A stretch of 64,000 nucleotides of DNA from Ochrobactrum sp. CGA5 (GCF_006345815.1 NZ_VCIG01000038.1:186001-250000), one strand, 5' to 3'; positions 18,386-27,968 are shown, numbered from the stretch's first letter. Made by a program: numbers and translations. The notes: generated by a model from the sequence alone, not told the origin.

Positions 18386-19438
18386 ATGCAGATTGACTTC
18401 GGCGGTGGCAGCGAAATCAGCTTTGAACGCAAGGGAAAAGCGGGGCTTGTGAAGCTTACGCGGACGGAAGCGCTCAACGCCCTCACGCATAAGATGATTC
18501 TGGCGCTCGACCGCGCGTTGCAGACCTGGGAAGACGACCCCGAAGTGGCCTGCGTGATTCTGGAGGGCGATGGCCGCGCATTTTGTGCAGGCGGCGATGT
18601 GGTTGCCGCCTATAAAGCCGGTCAGGCCGGAACGCCTGCCTACGAGTTCTTCCGTGACGAATATCGGCTCAATGCACGTATTGGCCGTTTTCCAAAACCC
18701 TATGTCTCGCTGATCAACGGGATCATCATGGGCGGCGGTGCCGGAATATCTGTTCATGGTTCGCACCGCATCGTGACGGAAAACACCATGTTTGCCATGC
18801 CGGAAACAGGAATCGGCTTCTTCCCGGATGTGGGCGGTAGCGCTTTCCTGCCACATCTGCATGACAATTTCGGTTATTATCTGGCGCTGACCGGCAACCG
18901 CATCCGCTGGGGCGACTGCCTGCAGAGTGGAATTGCAACACATGCCGTAGCCGCAAGCGATCTGCATGATTTGCGGGAAGATATTATCGCAACCGCTGAT
19001 ATTGACGCGACACTGATGACCCGCAGCCAGTATCCGGATTTTGAGACGTCAATCGAAATGCGCAAGCTCATCGCTGAATGCTTTTCAGGCGCAACGCTTG
19101 GCGATTGCATGGCGGTGCTCGAAAAAGAAGCCGAATCGGGTAGCAAGGCTGCGATGGACATCCTGAAGGTTATCGCTACCCGCTCGCCGACCAGTGTCGC
19201 GGTGGCTTTCCGTCAGATTGCCGATGGCCGCCCGCTCGATCTCGATGGTTGCATGCGCATGGAGTATCGTATCGCCAACCGCATGTTGGAAGCGCACGAT
19301 TTCTATGAGGGCGTTCGCGCATTGCTTATAGACAAGGACGGTGCGCCAGCATGGAAACCTGCAACGCTCGATGAAGTGCAGCCTGAACAGGTTAATGCCT
19401 ATTTTGCAAATCTGGGCGGCAAGGAACTGGCCTTGTGA
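18386..19438 (+). CDS. 3-hydroxyisobutyryl-CoA hydrolase-type enoyl-CoA hydratase family protein
   Basis: 350 residues of the crotonase fold, with the extra C-terminal length of the HIBCH group. DGRAFCAGGDVVAAY is the CoA/oxyanion loop, INGIIMGGGAGISVHGSHRIVTE the second oxyanion segment, and FAMPETGIGFFPDVGGS carries the catalytic Glu and Asp of hydrolases. In valine breakdown this enzyme releases 3-hydroxyisobutyrate from its CoA ester. A DUF6163 gene follows at 13 bases. It diverges from hemB. Confidence 0.9.
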   Translation: MQIDFGGGSEISFERKGKAGLVKLTRTEALNALTHKMILALDRALQTWEDDPEVACVILEGDGRAFCAGGDVVAAYKAGQAGTPAYEFFRDEYRLNARIGRFPKPYVSLINGIIMGGGAGISVHGSHRIVTENTMFAMPETGIGFFPDVGGSAFLPHLHDNFGYYLALTGNRIRWGDCLQSGIATHAVAASDLHDLREDIIATADIDATLMTRSQYPDFETSIEMRKLIAECFSGATLGDCMAVLEKEAESGSKAAMDILKVIATRSPTSVAVAFRQIADGRPLDLDGCMRMEYRIANRMLEAHDFYEGVRALLIDKDGAPAWKPATLDEVQPEQVNAYFANLGGKELAL

Positions 19439-19451
19439 TGAGGATTGGCTG

Positions 19452-19886
19452 ATGCATATGAACGAGTTGCGCCAGCACTCTCAGCCGAGCGGAACCGAGT
19501 GGACCTTCACATGGTTCGTTCGGATACTGGCTCTTGTGGCGCTGGCCAGTGGTGTTTTCTATTGGATCAGGCTGATAGGCATTCATCCAGGACTTCTTTG
19601 GCGTTTCGATCTCATGCCTTGGCCATGGCAGACGGCAGTTGTGGCTCTGGCGGTGCTGATGCCCGTTGCCGCGTCGGGGCTGTGGATGCGTGCACCATGG
19701 GGGCCCGTGCTCTGGTTTGTGGCAGCACTCGGCGAAATCGCTATCTATTCTGTTTTTTCGCGACATTTCGAGTACAAGCCGCTGACCGTGGGCTTCAACG
19801 CGGTTTGCATCGTTATTTTTATCGCTTTTCGTATTGTACTCTTCTTCGAGAAGAGACGGCAGGCCCGTGCGAGCCTGTCGGTATAG
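19452..19886 (+). CDS. DUF6163-like small membrane protein
   Basis: 144 residues with four predicted membrane helices: WFVRILALVALASGVFYW, WQTAVVALAVLMPVAASGLW, PVLWFVAALGEIAIYSVF and FNAVCIVIFIAFRIVLFF. The start at 19452 has GAGGA eight bases upstream and lies 14 bases after the hydrolase gene, so the two are likely co-transcribed. The role is unknown; the family name is from memory. Confidence 0.8.
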   Translation: MHMNELRQHSQPSGTEWTFTWFVRILALVALASGVFYWIRLIGIHPGLLWRFDLMPWPWQTAVVALAVLMPVAASGLWMRAPWGPVLWFVAALGEIAIYSVFSRHFEYKPLTVGFNAVCIVIFIAFRIVLFFEKRRQARASLSV

Positions 19887-19902
19887 GTTCTGCCCTTGGC
19901 TT

Positions 19903-20385
19903 CTAGAGCGCTTGTGTCCCTTCATAGCGGGCAAAGGGCTTCGTCATCTGGCCGTTGAAAAGCAGGACATCATAGGTATCAGCCTTGCTGCCTGGCATTT
20001 CCATACCTGGCGACCCCATCGGCATGCCGGGCGCGGTCAGTCCCGTTGCCTGTGGACGCTCCGCCAGTAGTCGCTTCACTGCACTGGCGGGTACATGCCC
20101 CTCAATGACATAGCCATCTACGACTGCCGTGTGGCAAGAGGCCAGATTGCCGTCGACGCCATATTTTGCCTTTACGGTGTCCACCGCTTGCTCGACCTTC
20201 ACCGTCACATCAAAGCCAGCGGCTTTCATGTGTTCAGCCCAGCCCTCGCAGCAGCCGCAATAGGGATCTTTATACATCGTCATCCGCGGAGCCGCGGTCG
20301 CTGGTTCCGCGTGAGCAAAACTTGTGAAACCGGTAAAGCTTAACAGCCCGCCGACCACAAGATACTGTGCAAGACGAAGCGCCAT
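19903..20385 (-). CDS. DUF411 metal-binding periplasmic protein
   Basis: 160 residues. A Sec signal peptide (QYLVVGGLLSFTGFTSFAHA) precedes a thioredoxin-like DUF411 domain with YKDPYCGCCEGWAEHMKAAGF, whose C-x-C-C cluster is a soft-metal ligand set, and a second cysteine in LASCHTAVVDGYVIEGHVPA. A methionine-rich segment (PGMPMGSPGMEMPG) near the end is typical of copper proteins. DUF411 genes often accompany copper-tolerance genes; none is adjacent here. GGAGGG precedes the start. Confidence 0.88.
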   Translation of the reverse strand: MALRLAQYLVVGGLLSFTGFTSFAHAEPATAAPRMTMYKDPYCGCCEGWAEHMKAAGFDVTVKVEQAVDTVKAKYGVDGNLASCHTAVVDGYVIEGHVPASAVKRLLAERPQATGLTAPGMPMGSPGMEMPGSKADTYDVLLFNGQMTKPFARYEGTQAL

Positions 20386-20734
20386 GGTCCCTCCAATGGA
20401 TTGTTGATGAGTCTTATCTAGCCGCTATCGAGGCTCTTCTCAAATGACGAAAGTTTAATGTGGCGACTTTGCGAGCGCCCGGAAAACCGGCACTTTGAGG
20501 CTGGAATGGCGTTTCCGCGTTAAGCTCGGCAAATGGCGCAGAGTAAGCAAACATTAAGCCTGAATAATCAATCTCTCCGGTAAGTTACTGTTAAGGCTGA
20601 CTTTTAAGTCGAATTTTATGCATCTCCCGTAAATTCCTCTCAAGACACGGTGAGAAACAAGCACCGCATATAACAGGACAGAGAGTTGCATCACGGCATT
20701 CATGGAATGCGACTCCGACAGAGAGGCAAAAGAA
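20386..20734. other. Divergent intergenic region between DUF411 gene and ldtR
   Basis: About 350 bases with no convincing gene. It holds a near-perfect GACTT-TT-AAGTC palindrome at 20599-20610 and a CCGG-AAAA-CCGG hairpin near 20478. Promoters for both flanking genes must lie here, but no clear pair of promoter boxes was found. Confidence 0.5.
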
Positions 20735-21250
20735 ATGATCAACGCACAGCGCAAGACGGAAATATCCACTCCGCTCACGACACCGGAAACCGCACTTCGT
20801 TCGCTTTATCTGGAAGCTCTCCAGTTGGTCGAACGCCTGCATCGCCGCCTGCTCGACGTCGTGAAGGATGAGTTCGACCGCAACGGCCAGACCGACATTA
20901 ATGCGACGCAGGCGCTTTTGCTCTTCAACATTGGCAATTCTGAACTTACTGCCGGTGAGTTGCGCTCGCGCGGTTACTATCTCGGCTCCAACGTTTCTTA
21001 CAATCTGAAGAAGCTGGTCGAAATGGGCTTTATCCATCATCAGCGTTCGCGCGTCGATCGTCGTTCGGTACGTGTCAGCCTGACGGACAAGGGTAATGCG
21101 ATTGCCGATCAGGTGGCTTCGCTTTACGAGCGTCATATCTCATCGATCGAACAGGTCGGCGGCATTCAGGTTGAAGAATTCACTGCGATGAACAAGTCGC
21201 TGCAGCGTCTTGATCGCTTCTGGAATGACAGCATCGCATATCGGCTCTAA
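20735..21250 (+). CDS. ldtR: MarR-family regulator LdtR
   Basis: 171 residues from ATGATCAACGC. A winged helix is visible: INATQALLLFNIGNSELTAGELRSRGYYLGSNVSYNLKKLVEMGFIHH, then SRVDRRSVRVSLTDKG as the wing. GYYLGSNVSYNLKKL is strongly kept in LdtR of Rhizobiales, known from Candidatus Liberibacter asiaticus as an activator linked to an L,D-transpeptidase gene and osmotic tolerance. The L,D-transpeptidase gene follows directly here, supporting the call. Start chosen for AGAGAGG 10 bases upstream. Confidence 0.85.
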   Translation: MINAQRKTEISTPLTTPETALRSLYLEALQLVERLHRRLLDVVKDEFDRNGQTDINATQALLLFNIGNSELTAGELRSRGYYLGSNVSYNLKKLVEMGFIHHQRSRVDRRSVRVSLTDKGNAIADQVASLYERHISSIEQVGGIQVEEFTAMNKSLQRLDRFWNDSIAYRL

Positions 21251-21348
21251 ATAAATTGAGTGCTGCTGACTGAATGCTTTGTTGCAGAACTGTCACAACG
21301 GAGTGCCATTGGAAAGAATAAGGTGCGGCGGAACTCCCAATCGTAAGG

Positions 21349-21375
21349 CGCATGGCTTGAAATTCCGGCCATGCG
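21349..21375. promoter_or_regulatory. Inverted repeat between ldtR and the L,D-transpeptidase gene
   Basis: CGCATGGC (21349-21356) and GCCATGCG (21368-21375) pair perfectly around 11 bases. Downstream, GTGGC (21415-21419) and GCCAC (21434-21438) flank a possible -10 element TATACT (21426-21431). The spacing suits an activator or repressor site; LdtR is the natural candidate but unproven. The rest of the 335-base gap shows no gene. Confidence 0.45.
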
Positions 21376-21585
21376 ACATGATTAAGCCATAAAAAACGAC
21401 ATAAGCGTTTTGGAGTGGCGTGGGCTATACTGTGCCACCTTCACTCAGGAATAGGCTCGAAATCGAATTTCGGATAAGCGAGCAGCTTTGCATTGCTTGC
21501 AATCCGCATGTCGCGTTATTGGCCTATTGCTGATATTCTCTGGGAATATCCCGCGCAAGCGGTTAGCCTTTTGGGACTAAGCAAA

Positions 21586-22887
21586 ATGACCAAGACCGAC
21601 AGACCAGCCGATGCTTTCAAAGTAGATCGCCGCAGTTTTCTGCGCGGTGCGGCGACCGCCGGCCTTTCCGTGGCTGCCTCCGCCATGGTTTCTTCTGCTT
21701 ACGCTCAACAAGCTCTGACTGACGTTATCGCGTCGTCGCGGCGCGGCAACTGGGCTGATCAGTTCGATGCCCGCGCGACGGGTGGCCAGCGGATCGCGAC
21801 CAACCAGCCGGTTTTGAGCGCGCAGACGGTCGGCTATCTCCAGACAGCTATCGCGCAATATACCGACATTGCCGGTCGCGGCGGCTGGCCGAAGGTTCCC
21901 GGTAATGCAAAGCTCCAGATCGGGGTTACCGATCCGTCCGTGCAGGCACTGCGCAAGCGCCTCATGATCTCTGGTGACCTGCCGCAGGAAGCGGGGCTTT
22001 CCAGCTCTTTCGACACTTATGTCGATGCCGCCGTGAAGCGCTTCCAGTCCCGTCATGGTCTGCCTGCCGACGGCGTCATGGGGCAGTTTACCTATGCGGC
22101 CATCAATGTGGATGCCAACACACGCCTCGGACAGCTTCAAACCAATCTGCAACGCCTTTCTCCTTTGGCCAATCAGGGCATGCAGGAACAGCGTTTCGTG
22201 ATGGTCAACATCCCGGCCGCTCGTATTGAGGCAGTTGAAGGCGGGAGCGTCGTTCAGCGTCATACGGCAGTTGTCGGCAAGATCGACCGTCAGACGCCGA
22301 TCCTCAATTCGAAAATCCACGAGGTCATTCTTAACCCTTACTGGACCGCGCCGAAGTCGATCATCCAGAAAGACATCATTCCGCTGATGCGGAAGGACCC
22401 GCAATATCTAACGAAGAACAAAATTCGCCTTTACGACCAGTCTGGTCAGGAAGTTGCGCCGGAAAGTGTGGACTGGAATACGGACGATGCGGTGAAGCTG
22501 ATGTTTCGTCAGGATCCGGGCAAGATCAACGCCATGTCCTCGACAAAGATCAACTTCCACAACCAGTATGCCGTCTATATGCACGACACGCCGCAGAAGA
22601 GCTATTTCAACAAGCTCATGCGCTTCGACTCCTCCGGCTGCGTCCGCGTCCAGAACGTGCGTGATCTCGACGTATGGTTGTTGAAGAACACAGCTGGCTG
22701 GGATCGCCAGAACATCGAAAGCACAATCAAGTCGGGCATCAACACACCCATCCAGCTTGCTGATCCCGTTCCACTTCACTTCGTCTATATCACCGCCTGG
22801 TCTACTGGCGACGGCGTAGTGCAGTTCCGCGATGACATCTACAAGATGGATGGCGCGACTGAACTTGCACTTGGCACCGACACCTGA
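21586..22887 (+). CDS. Periplasmic L,D-transpeptidase with peptidoglycan-binding domain
   Basis: 433 residues. A twin-arginine signal (VDRRSFLRGAATAGL, Arg15-Arg16, then SAYAQ) opens the protein. A PG-binding-1 domain (about 140-190: AVKRFQSRHGLPADGVMGQFTYAAI) precedes the YkuD domain (about 205-400). The catalytic segment FHNQYAVYMHDT...DSSGCVRV puts the nucleophile at Cys352. It makes 3-3 crosslinks or attaches proteins to peptidoglycan. The ldtR gene upstream suggests it is the LdtP counterpart. An in-frame ATG at 21508 exists but would spoil the signal peptide. Confidence 0.9.
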   Translation: MTKTDRPADAFKVDRRSFLRGAATAGLSVAASAMVSSAYAQQALTDVIASSRRGNWADQFDARATGGQRIATNQPVLSAQTVGYLQTAIAQYTDIAGRGGWPKVPGNAKLQIGVTDPSVQALRKRLMISGDLPQEAGLSSSFDTYVDAAVKRFQSRHGLPADGVMGQFTYAAINVDANTRLGQLQTNLQRLSPLANQGMQEQRFVMVNIPAARIEAVEGGSVVQRHTAVVGKIDRQTPILNSKIHEVILNPYWTAPKSIIQKDIIPLMRKDPQYLTKNKIRLYDQSGQEVAPESVDWNTDDAVKLMFRQDPGKINAMSSTKINFHNQYAVYMHDTPQKSYFNKLMRFDSSGCVRVQNVRDLDVWLLKNTAGWDRQNIESTIKSGINTPIQLADPVPLHFVYITAWSTGDGVVQFRDDIYKMDGATELALGTDT

Positions 22888-22912
22888 TTCTTATCTCGAC
22901 CCCGGGTTTTCG

Positions 22913-22944
22913 AAGCCGCCTGGACCTGCTCCAGGCGGCTTTTT
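22913..22944 (+). terminator. Terminator after the L,D-transpeptidase gene
   Basis: AAGCCGCCTGGA and TCCAGGCGGCTT pair around CCTGC and end in a T-run. Confidence 0.9.
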
Positions 22945-23084
22945 AGTTGTGATACATTTATCAAATCGGTTTGCCGCATTTTGGAACAAGCTTTTCGCTT
23001 TGCGGCCATTGGCCTTGTGCGTTCAAGTGTGATAATGCGCCTCATCCATATAGCTTTTACCGGCTAACCCGGAGGGTGTGAAAC

Positions 23085-24404
23085 ATGTCTCAAGCCAACG
23101 CCGCCGCCAAGAATGCGTCGTCCGACGTTTTCTTCAATGCAAGCCTCGAGGACATCGATTCCGAGATTTTCGGAGCAATCCGCAACGAACTCGGTCGTCA
23201 GCGCCATGAAATTGAGCTGATTGCCTCGGAAAACATCGTTTCGCGCGCTGTTCTTGAAGCGCAGGGATCCATCCTCACCAACAAATATGCCGAAGGCTAT
23301 CCGGGCAAACGCTATTACGGCGGCTGTCAGTATGTCGATGTCGTTGAAGAGCTGGCCATCGAACGCGCCAAGAAACTCTTTGGCGCCGAGTTCGCCAACG
23401 TTCAGCCGAACTCTGGCAGCCAGATGAACCAGGCCGTATTCCTCGCTTTGCTTCAGCCGGGCGACACGTTCATGGGCCTCGACCTCAATTCGGGCGGTCA
23501 CCTTACACACGGTTCACCGGTCAACATGTCCGGCAAGTGGTTCAATGTGGTGTCCTATGGCGTCCGCAAGGACGACCATCTGCTCGACATGGACGAAGTT
23601 GCGCGTCTGGCACGTGAAAACAAGCCGAAGCTCATTCTTGCCGGCGGTACTGCTTACTCGCGCGTCTGGGACTGGAAGCGCTTCCGCGAGATTGCGGATG
23701 AAGTCGGTGCCTACCTCATGGTCGATATGGCACATATTGCCGGTCTCGTTGCCGGCGGCGTTCATCCTTCGCCGGTTCCGCATGCGCATGTCTGCACCAC
23801 GACGACGCACAAGTCGCTTCGCGGTCCACGCGGCGGAATGATCCTCACCAACGACGCCGACATTGCCAAAAAGATCAATTCGGCCGTGTTCCCGGGGCTT
23901 CAGGGCGGTCCGCTGATGCACGTTATTGCCGGTAAGGCTGTCGCTTTCGCCGAAGCGTTGAAGCCGGAGTTCAAGCTCTACGCCAAGAACGTCGTGGACA
24001 ATGCCCGCGCTCTGGCCGAAGAGCTGAAGTCGCATGGTCTCGACATTGTTTCGGGTGGCACTGATAACCACCTGATGCTGGTCGATCTGCGTCCGAAGAA
24101 TGCAACCGGCAAGCGTGCGGAAGCTGCTCTTGGTCGTGCCAACATCACCTGCAACAAGAATGGCATTCCGTTCGACCCTGAAAAGCCGTTTGTGACCTCC
24201 GGTGTCCGTCTCGGTACGCCTGCCGGAACGACCCGTGGTTTTGGCGTTACGGAATTCAAGGAAATTGGTTCGCTGATTGCCGAAGTTCTGGATGGCCTCA
24301 AAATCGCCAATTCCGATGAAGGCAACGCCACAGTGGAACAGGCCGTGAAGGAAAAGGTCATCGCGCTGACCAACCGTTTCCCCATGTATGGCTATCAGGG
24401 CTAA
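23085..24404 (+). CDS. glyA: Serine hydroxymethyltransferase
   Basis: 439 residues. GlyA converts serine and tetrahydrofolate to glycine and methylene-THF using [39 protein letters not shown] and the PLP-lysine motif [14 protein letters not shown] (Lys243) are all intact. It has its own promoter region after the preceding terminator, a GGAGGG-type ribosome site (CCGGAGGG), and a terminator behind. Confidence 0.97.
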   Translation: MSQANAAAKNASSDVFFNASLEDIDSEIFGAIRNELGRQRHEIELIASENIVSRAVLEAQGSILTNKYAEGYPGKRYYGGCQYVDVVEELAIERAKKLFGAEFANVQPNSGSQMNQAVFLALLQPGDTFMGLDLNSGGHLTHGSPVNMSGKWFNVVSYGVRKDDHLLDMDEVARLARENKPKLILAGGTAYSRVWDWKRFREIADEVGAYLMVDMAHIAGLVAGGVHPSPVPHAHVCTTTTHKSLRGPRGGMILTNDADIAKKINSAVFPGLQGGPLMHVIAGKAVAFAEALKPEFKLYAKNVVDNARALAEELKSHGLDIVSGGTDNHLMLVDLRPKNATGKRAEAALGRANITCNKNGIPFDPEKPFVTSGVRLGTPAGTTRGFGVTEFKEIGSLIAEVLDGLKIANSDEGNATVEQAVKEKVIALTNRFPMYGYQG

Positions 24405-24425
24405 CCTGTTTCCATGATTAAGACG

Positions 24426-24459
24426 AAGCCCCGTTCAACTCTGTTGGGCGGGGCTTTTT
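24426..24459 (+). terminator. Terminator after glyA
   Basis: AAGCCCCGTTCAAC and GTTGGGCGGGGCTT pair with a small mismatch around TCT and are followed by T. Confidence 0.88.
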
Positions 24460-24632
24460 CGCTCTCACATCTGGTAGGTAGCTTAACGCTTATGAGCTAT
24501 GATCGCCGGGAATCGGCGGTGGGCGGCACAGCTCTTGGGTTTTTGACGGGGTATCCCCACATTCGCGCTGTCCGTCGCCAGTGTCAACGTTGCCAGTATT
24601 GAAGCTGCCGATATTGAAATTGAAAGTGTCCT

Positions 24633-25109
24633 ATGCGTTGTCCCTATTGCCAGTCTGAAGATACGCAAGTGAAGGATTCCCGTCCGGCGGAAGACGGTGC
24701 GGTTATTCGTCGGCGCCGGGTCTGTTCTGTATGCGGAGGCCGTTTCACGACCTTTGAGCGCGTGCAGTTGCGTGACCTGATGGTCGTAAAGAAAAGCGGG
24801 CGCCGTGTTCCTTTTGATCGTGACAAGCTGACGCGATCCATTGAGGTAGCGCTGCGCAAGCGTGACGTCGACAATGACCGTGTTGAACGTGCCATTTCCG
24901 GCATTGTTCGCCAGCTTGAAAGTTCGGGCGAGGCGGAGGTGACATCCGATGAAATCGGGCGTTTGGCAATGGATGCGCTGAAAGGCATCGACGATATTGC
25001 CTATATCCGCTTTGCGTCGGTGTATCGTAATTTCAGCAAGGCCGTCGATTTTCACAACGTCATCGACGAGTTGACAGTTGCTGAAACCGAGGACGATCTG
25101 GACGCCTAG
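24633..25109 (+). CDS. nrdR: Transcriptional repressor NrdR
   Basis: 158 residues. The zinc ribbon uses Cys3, Cys6, Cys31 and Cys34 (CPYC and CSVC), followed by the ATP-cone ([20 protein letters not shown]... to about 139). NrdR senses ATP/dATP and represses ribonucleotide reductase genes. It begins the nrdR-ribD-ribE-ribH-nusB run, an arrangement common in alphaproteobacteria. No NrdR box was seen in front of it. Confidence 0.97.
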   Translation: MRCPYCQSEDTQVKDSRPAEDGAVIRRRRVCSVCGGRFTTFERVQLRDLMVVKKSGRRVPFDRDKLTRSIEVALRKRDVDNDRVERAISGIVRQLESSGEAEVTSDEIGRLAMDALKGIDDIAYIRFASVYRNFSKAVDFHNVIDELTVAETEDDLDA

Positions 25110-25110
25110 C

Positions 25111-26232
25111 ATGAATGGACGCAAATTTTCGCATTCTGGCGCAACTTCGGATGACGTTCGCTTCATGGAAGCAGCGATCCGCTATGCGCGGCTTCATAAG
25201 GGGCTGACCGCCACCAACCCTTCCGTGGGTACGATCCTTGTCAAGGATGGCGTCATAGTCGGGCGCGGTGTGACTGCATTGGGCGGCAGACCCCACGCCG
25301 AGCCACAGGCGTTGGCCGATGCTGGAGACGCTGCCAGAGGAGCAACTGCTTATGTAACGTTGGAACCATGCGCGCATCACGGACGCACGCCGCCTTGTGC
25401 GGAAGCGCTGGTGCGGGCAGGCGTAGCACGTGTCGTGGTTGCCACGACCGACCCGGATGAACGGGTCAGCGGAAAAGGTTTCGCCATTCTGCGCGAAGCA
25501 GGGGTTGAGGTTGTGCCGGGGATTCTCGCCGAACAGGCCGCTGATGATCTTGCAGGCTATCTGAATCGATCTACGAAAAAGCGCCCGGAAGTGATTCTGA
25601 AACTTGCGCTTTCCTCCGACAGCATGATCGGCCGTCGGGGTGAGGGGCAGGTTGCGATAACGGGAGCGATTGCACGCGCCCAGTCACATATTCTGCGCGC
25701 CCAGACTGATGTGATCCTGATTGGTATCGAAACCGCGCTCGCCGATGATCCGGTTTTGAACTGCCGTTTGCCTGGGCTGGAACAGCGTTCGCCTGTACGC
25801 ATCGTGCTCGACAGCGGATTGCGCCTTCCGCTTTCATCGAAACTCGTGCAGACAGCTCATGCCCAACCCTTGTGGGTTGCTTGCAGTGAGGAGGCATCTC
25901 CGGAACGGCGCTACGAATTGCAGGCAGCAGGTTGCCGCATCGTCGCGACCGAAGTTTATGACTGCCGCATCGCTTTGCCCGAACTGATGGACGATCTCGC
26001 TGCGCAGGGCATCTCCTCGGTTCTCGTTGAAGGCGGAGCGGGCGTGGCGAAGAGCTTCCTCGAAGAGGGACTTGTTGATCGGCTTGCCATATTCCGGTCG
26101 CCGGCGGAAATCGGTGGCCAATACGGGGTTGCCGTGGACGGGCTCGAAACCCATATCGCAGACGAATTCAAAATTCTGAGGCAGGCTCGCTATGTTGATG
26201 ATGCCTATGCGGAATATGTAAGGAAAACTTGA
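25111..26232 (+). CDS. ribD: Bifunctional riboflavin deaminase/reductase RibD
   Basis: 373 residues. The N-terminal deaminase has the zinc set PHAEPQAL (His62, Glu64) and TLEPCAHHGRTPPC (Cys87, Cys96). The C-terminal reductase (about 150-370: VILKLALSSDSMIG, SSVLVEGGAGVAKSFLEEGLVD) uses NADPH. Together they carry out steps two and three of riboflavin synthesis. It starts one base after the nrdR stop and its own stop overlaps the ribE start (TGATG). Confidence 0.96.
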   Translation: MNGRKFSHSGATSDDVRFMEAAIRYARLHKGLTATNPSVGTILVKDGVIVGRGVTALGGRPHAEPQALADAGDAARGATAYVTLEPCAHHGRTPPCAEALVRAGVARVVVATTDPDERVSGKGFAILREAGVEVVPGILAEQAADDLAGYLNRSTKKRPEVILKLALSSDSMIGRRGEGQVAITGAIARAQSHILRAQTDVILIGIETALADDPVLNCRLPGLEQRSPVRIVLDSGLRLPLSSKLVQTAHAQPLWVACSEEASPERRYELQAAGCRIVATEVYDCRIALPELMDDLAAQGISSVLVEGGAGVAKSFLEEGLVDRLAIFRSPAEIGGQYGVAVDGLETHIADEFKILRQARYVDDAYAEYVRKT

Positions 26233-26840
26233 TGTTTACAGGCATAATCACGGATATCGGTAAGGTTGATCGGATCAAGCCCCTGAATGAAGGCGTTCTT
26301 CTGCGTATCGAAACCGCCTATGATCCCGAAACGATCGAGCTTGGCGCATCAATTGCCTGTTCTGGTGTTTGCCTTACCGTCGTAGCACTGCCTGAAAAGG
26401 GAACGAATGCCCGCTGGTTCGAGGTTGAGGCGTGGGAAGAAGCGCTGCGTCTGACCACGATCGCCAAATGGCAGAGCGGACAGAATATCAACCTGGAACG
26501 CTCGCTGAAACTTGGTGACGAAATGGGGGGGCACCTCGTTTCTGGCCATGTCGATGGGCAGGCTGAAATTGTCGCGCGCAAGGAAGAAGGCGACGCGGTG
26601 CGATTCACCTTGCGTGCACCGGAAGAACTGGCTCCTTTTATTGCTCAGAAGGGGTCGGTCGCCCTGGACGGAACGTCGCTAACGGTCAATGGTGTTAACG
26701 GAAACGAGTTCGATGTGCTTCTGATCCGGCACTCGCTTGAAGTCACGACATGGGGCGAACGGAAAGCGGGCGACAAGGTGAATATCGAGATCGACCAGCT
26801 TGCTCGATACGCAGCAAGGCTTGCGCAATATCAGAAATAG
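26232..26840 (+). CDS. ribE: Riboflavin synthase alpha subunit
   Basis: 202 residues with the family's N-terminal MFTGIITDIGKV and two similar lumazine-binding halves (SIACSGVCLTVVAL with GGHLVSGHVDGQAEI, and SVALDGTSLTVNGV). It dismutates two lumazine molecules to riboflavin. The ATG at 26232 overlaps the ribD stop. Some nomenclatures call this gene ribC. Confidence 0.95.
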   Translation: MFTGIITDIGKVDRIKPLNEGVLLRIETAYDPETIELGASIACSGVCLTVVALPEKGTNARWFEVEAWEEALRLTTIAKWQSGQNINLERSLKLGDEMGGHLVSGHVDGQAEIVARKEEGDAVRFTLRAPEELAPFIAQKGSVALDGTSLTVNGVNGNEFDVLLIRHSLEVTTWGERKAGDKVNIEIDQLARYAARLAQYQK

Positions 26841-26894
26841 GCTTAGAGCCTAGAACTCTAAAGCTGTAACAGCATTTCCCGATTTTGAGCGTTG

Positions 26895-26918
26895 ACCGCA
26901 GTTTTGCGGTCCGCAAAA
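26895..26918 (+). promoter_or_regulatory. Mutually exclusive leader hairpins before ribH
   Basis: ACCGCA (26895-26900) can pair with TGCGGT (26905-26910). Alternatively TTTTGCG (26902-26908) can pair with CGCAAAA (26912-26918). The two folds share bases and cannot coexist. They sit 19 bases before the ribH start in a 96-base gap. No terminator T-run follows, so any effect would be on translation or RNA decay. It does not resemble an FMN riboswitch. Confidence 0.35.
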
Positions 26919-26936
26919 TTTGTCATGGAGTCTCTC

Positions 26937-27398
26937 ATGTCCAAGCACGAGGCGCATGCGCCGCATTTGCTTATTGTCGAAGCGCGTTTTTACGATGATC
27001 TCGCCGACGCGCTCCTGGATGGCGCAAAGGCAGCCTTGGACGAGGCTGGGGCGACCTACGATGTCGTGACTGTCCCAGGTGCACTGGAAGTTCCGGCGGT
27101 CATTTCTTTCGCACTCGACGGCGAAGACAATGGGGGCAAGGAATATGATGGCTTTGTCGCGCTTGGAACCGTTATCCGTGGCGAAACCTATCACTTCGAT
27201 ATCGTGGCCAATGAATCCTGCCGTGCGCTTACCGATCTTGCGGTCGAGGAAAGCATCGCCATCGGCAACGGCATTCTGACAGTCGAAAACGAAGAGCAGG
27301 CATGGGTTCGCGCTCGGCGTGAAGACAAGGACAAGGGCGGTTTTGCCGCTCGTGCCGCGCTGACCATGATCGACCTGCGCAAGAAGTTTGGAGTCTGA
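26937..27398 (+). CDS. ribH: 6,7-dimethyl-8-ribityllumazine synthase
   Basis: 153 residues. [22 protein letters not shown] opens the flavodoxin-like fold, [15 protein letters not shown] binds the substrate, and [18 protein letters not shown] carries the catalytic histidine. It corresponds to the operon-type RibH1 of Brucella; a second, decameric lumazine synthase exists elsewhere in that genus. ATGGAG lies nine bases upstream of the start. It lies six bases upstream of nusB. Confidence 0.95.
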   Translation: MSKHEAHAPHLLIVEARFYDDLADALLDGAKAALDEAGATYDVVTVPGALEVPAVISFALDGEDNGGKEYDGFVALGTVIRGETYHFDIVANESCRALTDLAVEESIAIGNGILTVENEEQAWVRARREDKDKGGFAARAALTMIDLRKKFGV

Positions 27399-27403
27399 TC
27401 ATC

Positions 27404-27910
27404 ATGACTTCTTCTACCGAAGGCCGCCCGACCCCCAATCTTCCACGCACGGCGAACAAGCGCGGCGTTGCCCGTCTCGCTGCGGTTCAGGCACTCTATC
27501 AAATGGATGTTGCTGGCACGGGTGTTCTGGAAGTGGTGGCTGAGTACGAAGCTTTTCGTCTTGGCAAGGAGGTGGACGGCACGCAGTATCTGGATGCTGA
27601 TCCACAATGGTTCCGGGCAATCGTGGCCGGTGTCGTCGATGAACAGCTTAAGCTCGATCCGATGATCCATCAGGCGCTGACGGAAGATTGGCCATTGTCG
27701 CGCCTCGATTCAACGCTGCGCGCTATTCTCCGTGCAGGTGCCTGGGAATTGCAGACACGCAAAGACGTACCGACTGCCGTTATCGTGTCGGAGTATGTCG
27801 ATATCGCCAAGGCCTTCTACACGGAAGATGAGCCGAAGTTGGTTAATGCCGTACTTGATCGCTTGGCGTTTGTTATTCGTGGCGAGAGCCGCGGCGTGAA
27901 GCCACGCTGA
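27404..27910 (+). CDS. nusB: Transcription antitermination factor NusB
   Basis: 168 residues of the all-helical NusB fold: [19 protein letters not shown] starts the first helix pair, and [33 protein letters not shown] is the conserved core. NusB with NusE binds boxA RNA in rRNA leaders. It ends the riboflavin operon; a terminator follows. Confidence 0.95.
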   Translation: MTSSTEGRPTPNLPRTANKRGVARLAAVQALYQMDVAGTGVLEVVAEYEAFRLGKEVDGTQYLDADPQWFRAIVAGVVDEQLKLDPMIHQALTEDWPLSRLDSTLRAILRAGAWELQTRKDVPTAVIVSEYVDIAKAFYTEDEPKLVNAVLDRLAFVIRGESRGVKPR

Positions 27911-27934
27911 TCCTGTTCCCCTACAATATTGATT

Positions 27935-27968
27935 AAAGAAGGGCTGTGAGAAATCGCAGCCCTTCTTT
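27935..27968 (+). terminator. Terminator of the nrdR-rib-nusB operon
   Basis: AAAGAAGGGCTG and CAGCCCTTCTTT pair around a 10-base loop and end in T. Confidence 0.88.

Noticed and set aside
20591-21136. 181-residue minus-strand open frame
   Set aside because: Antisense to ldtR, whose winged helix is clear on the plus strand.
26841-26936. FMN riboswitch before ribH
   Set aside because: Too short and without the conserved multi-stem core.
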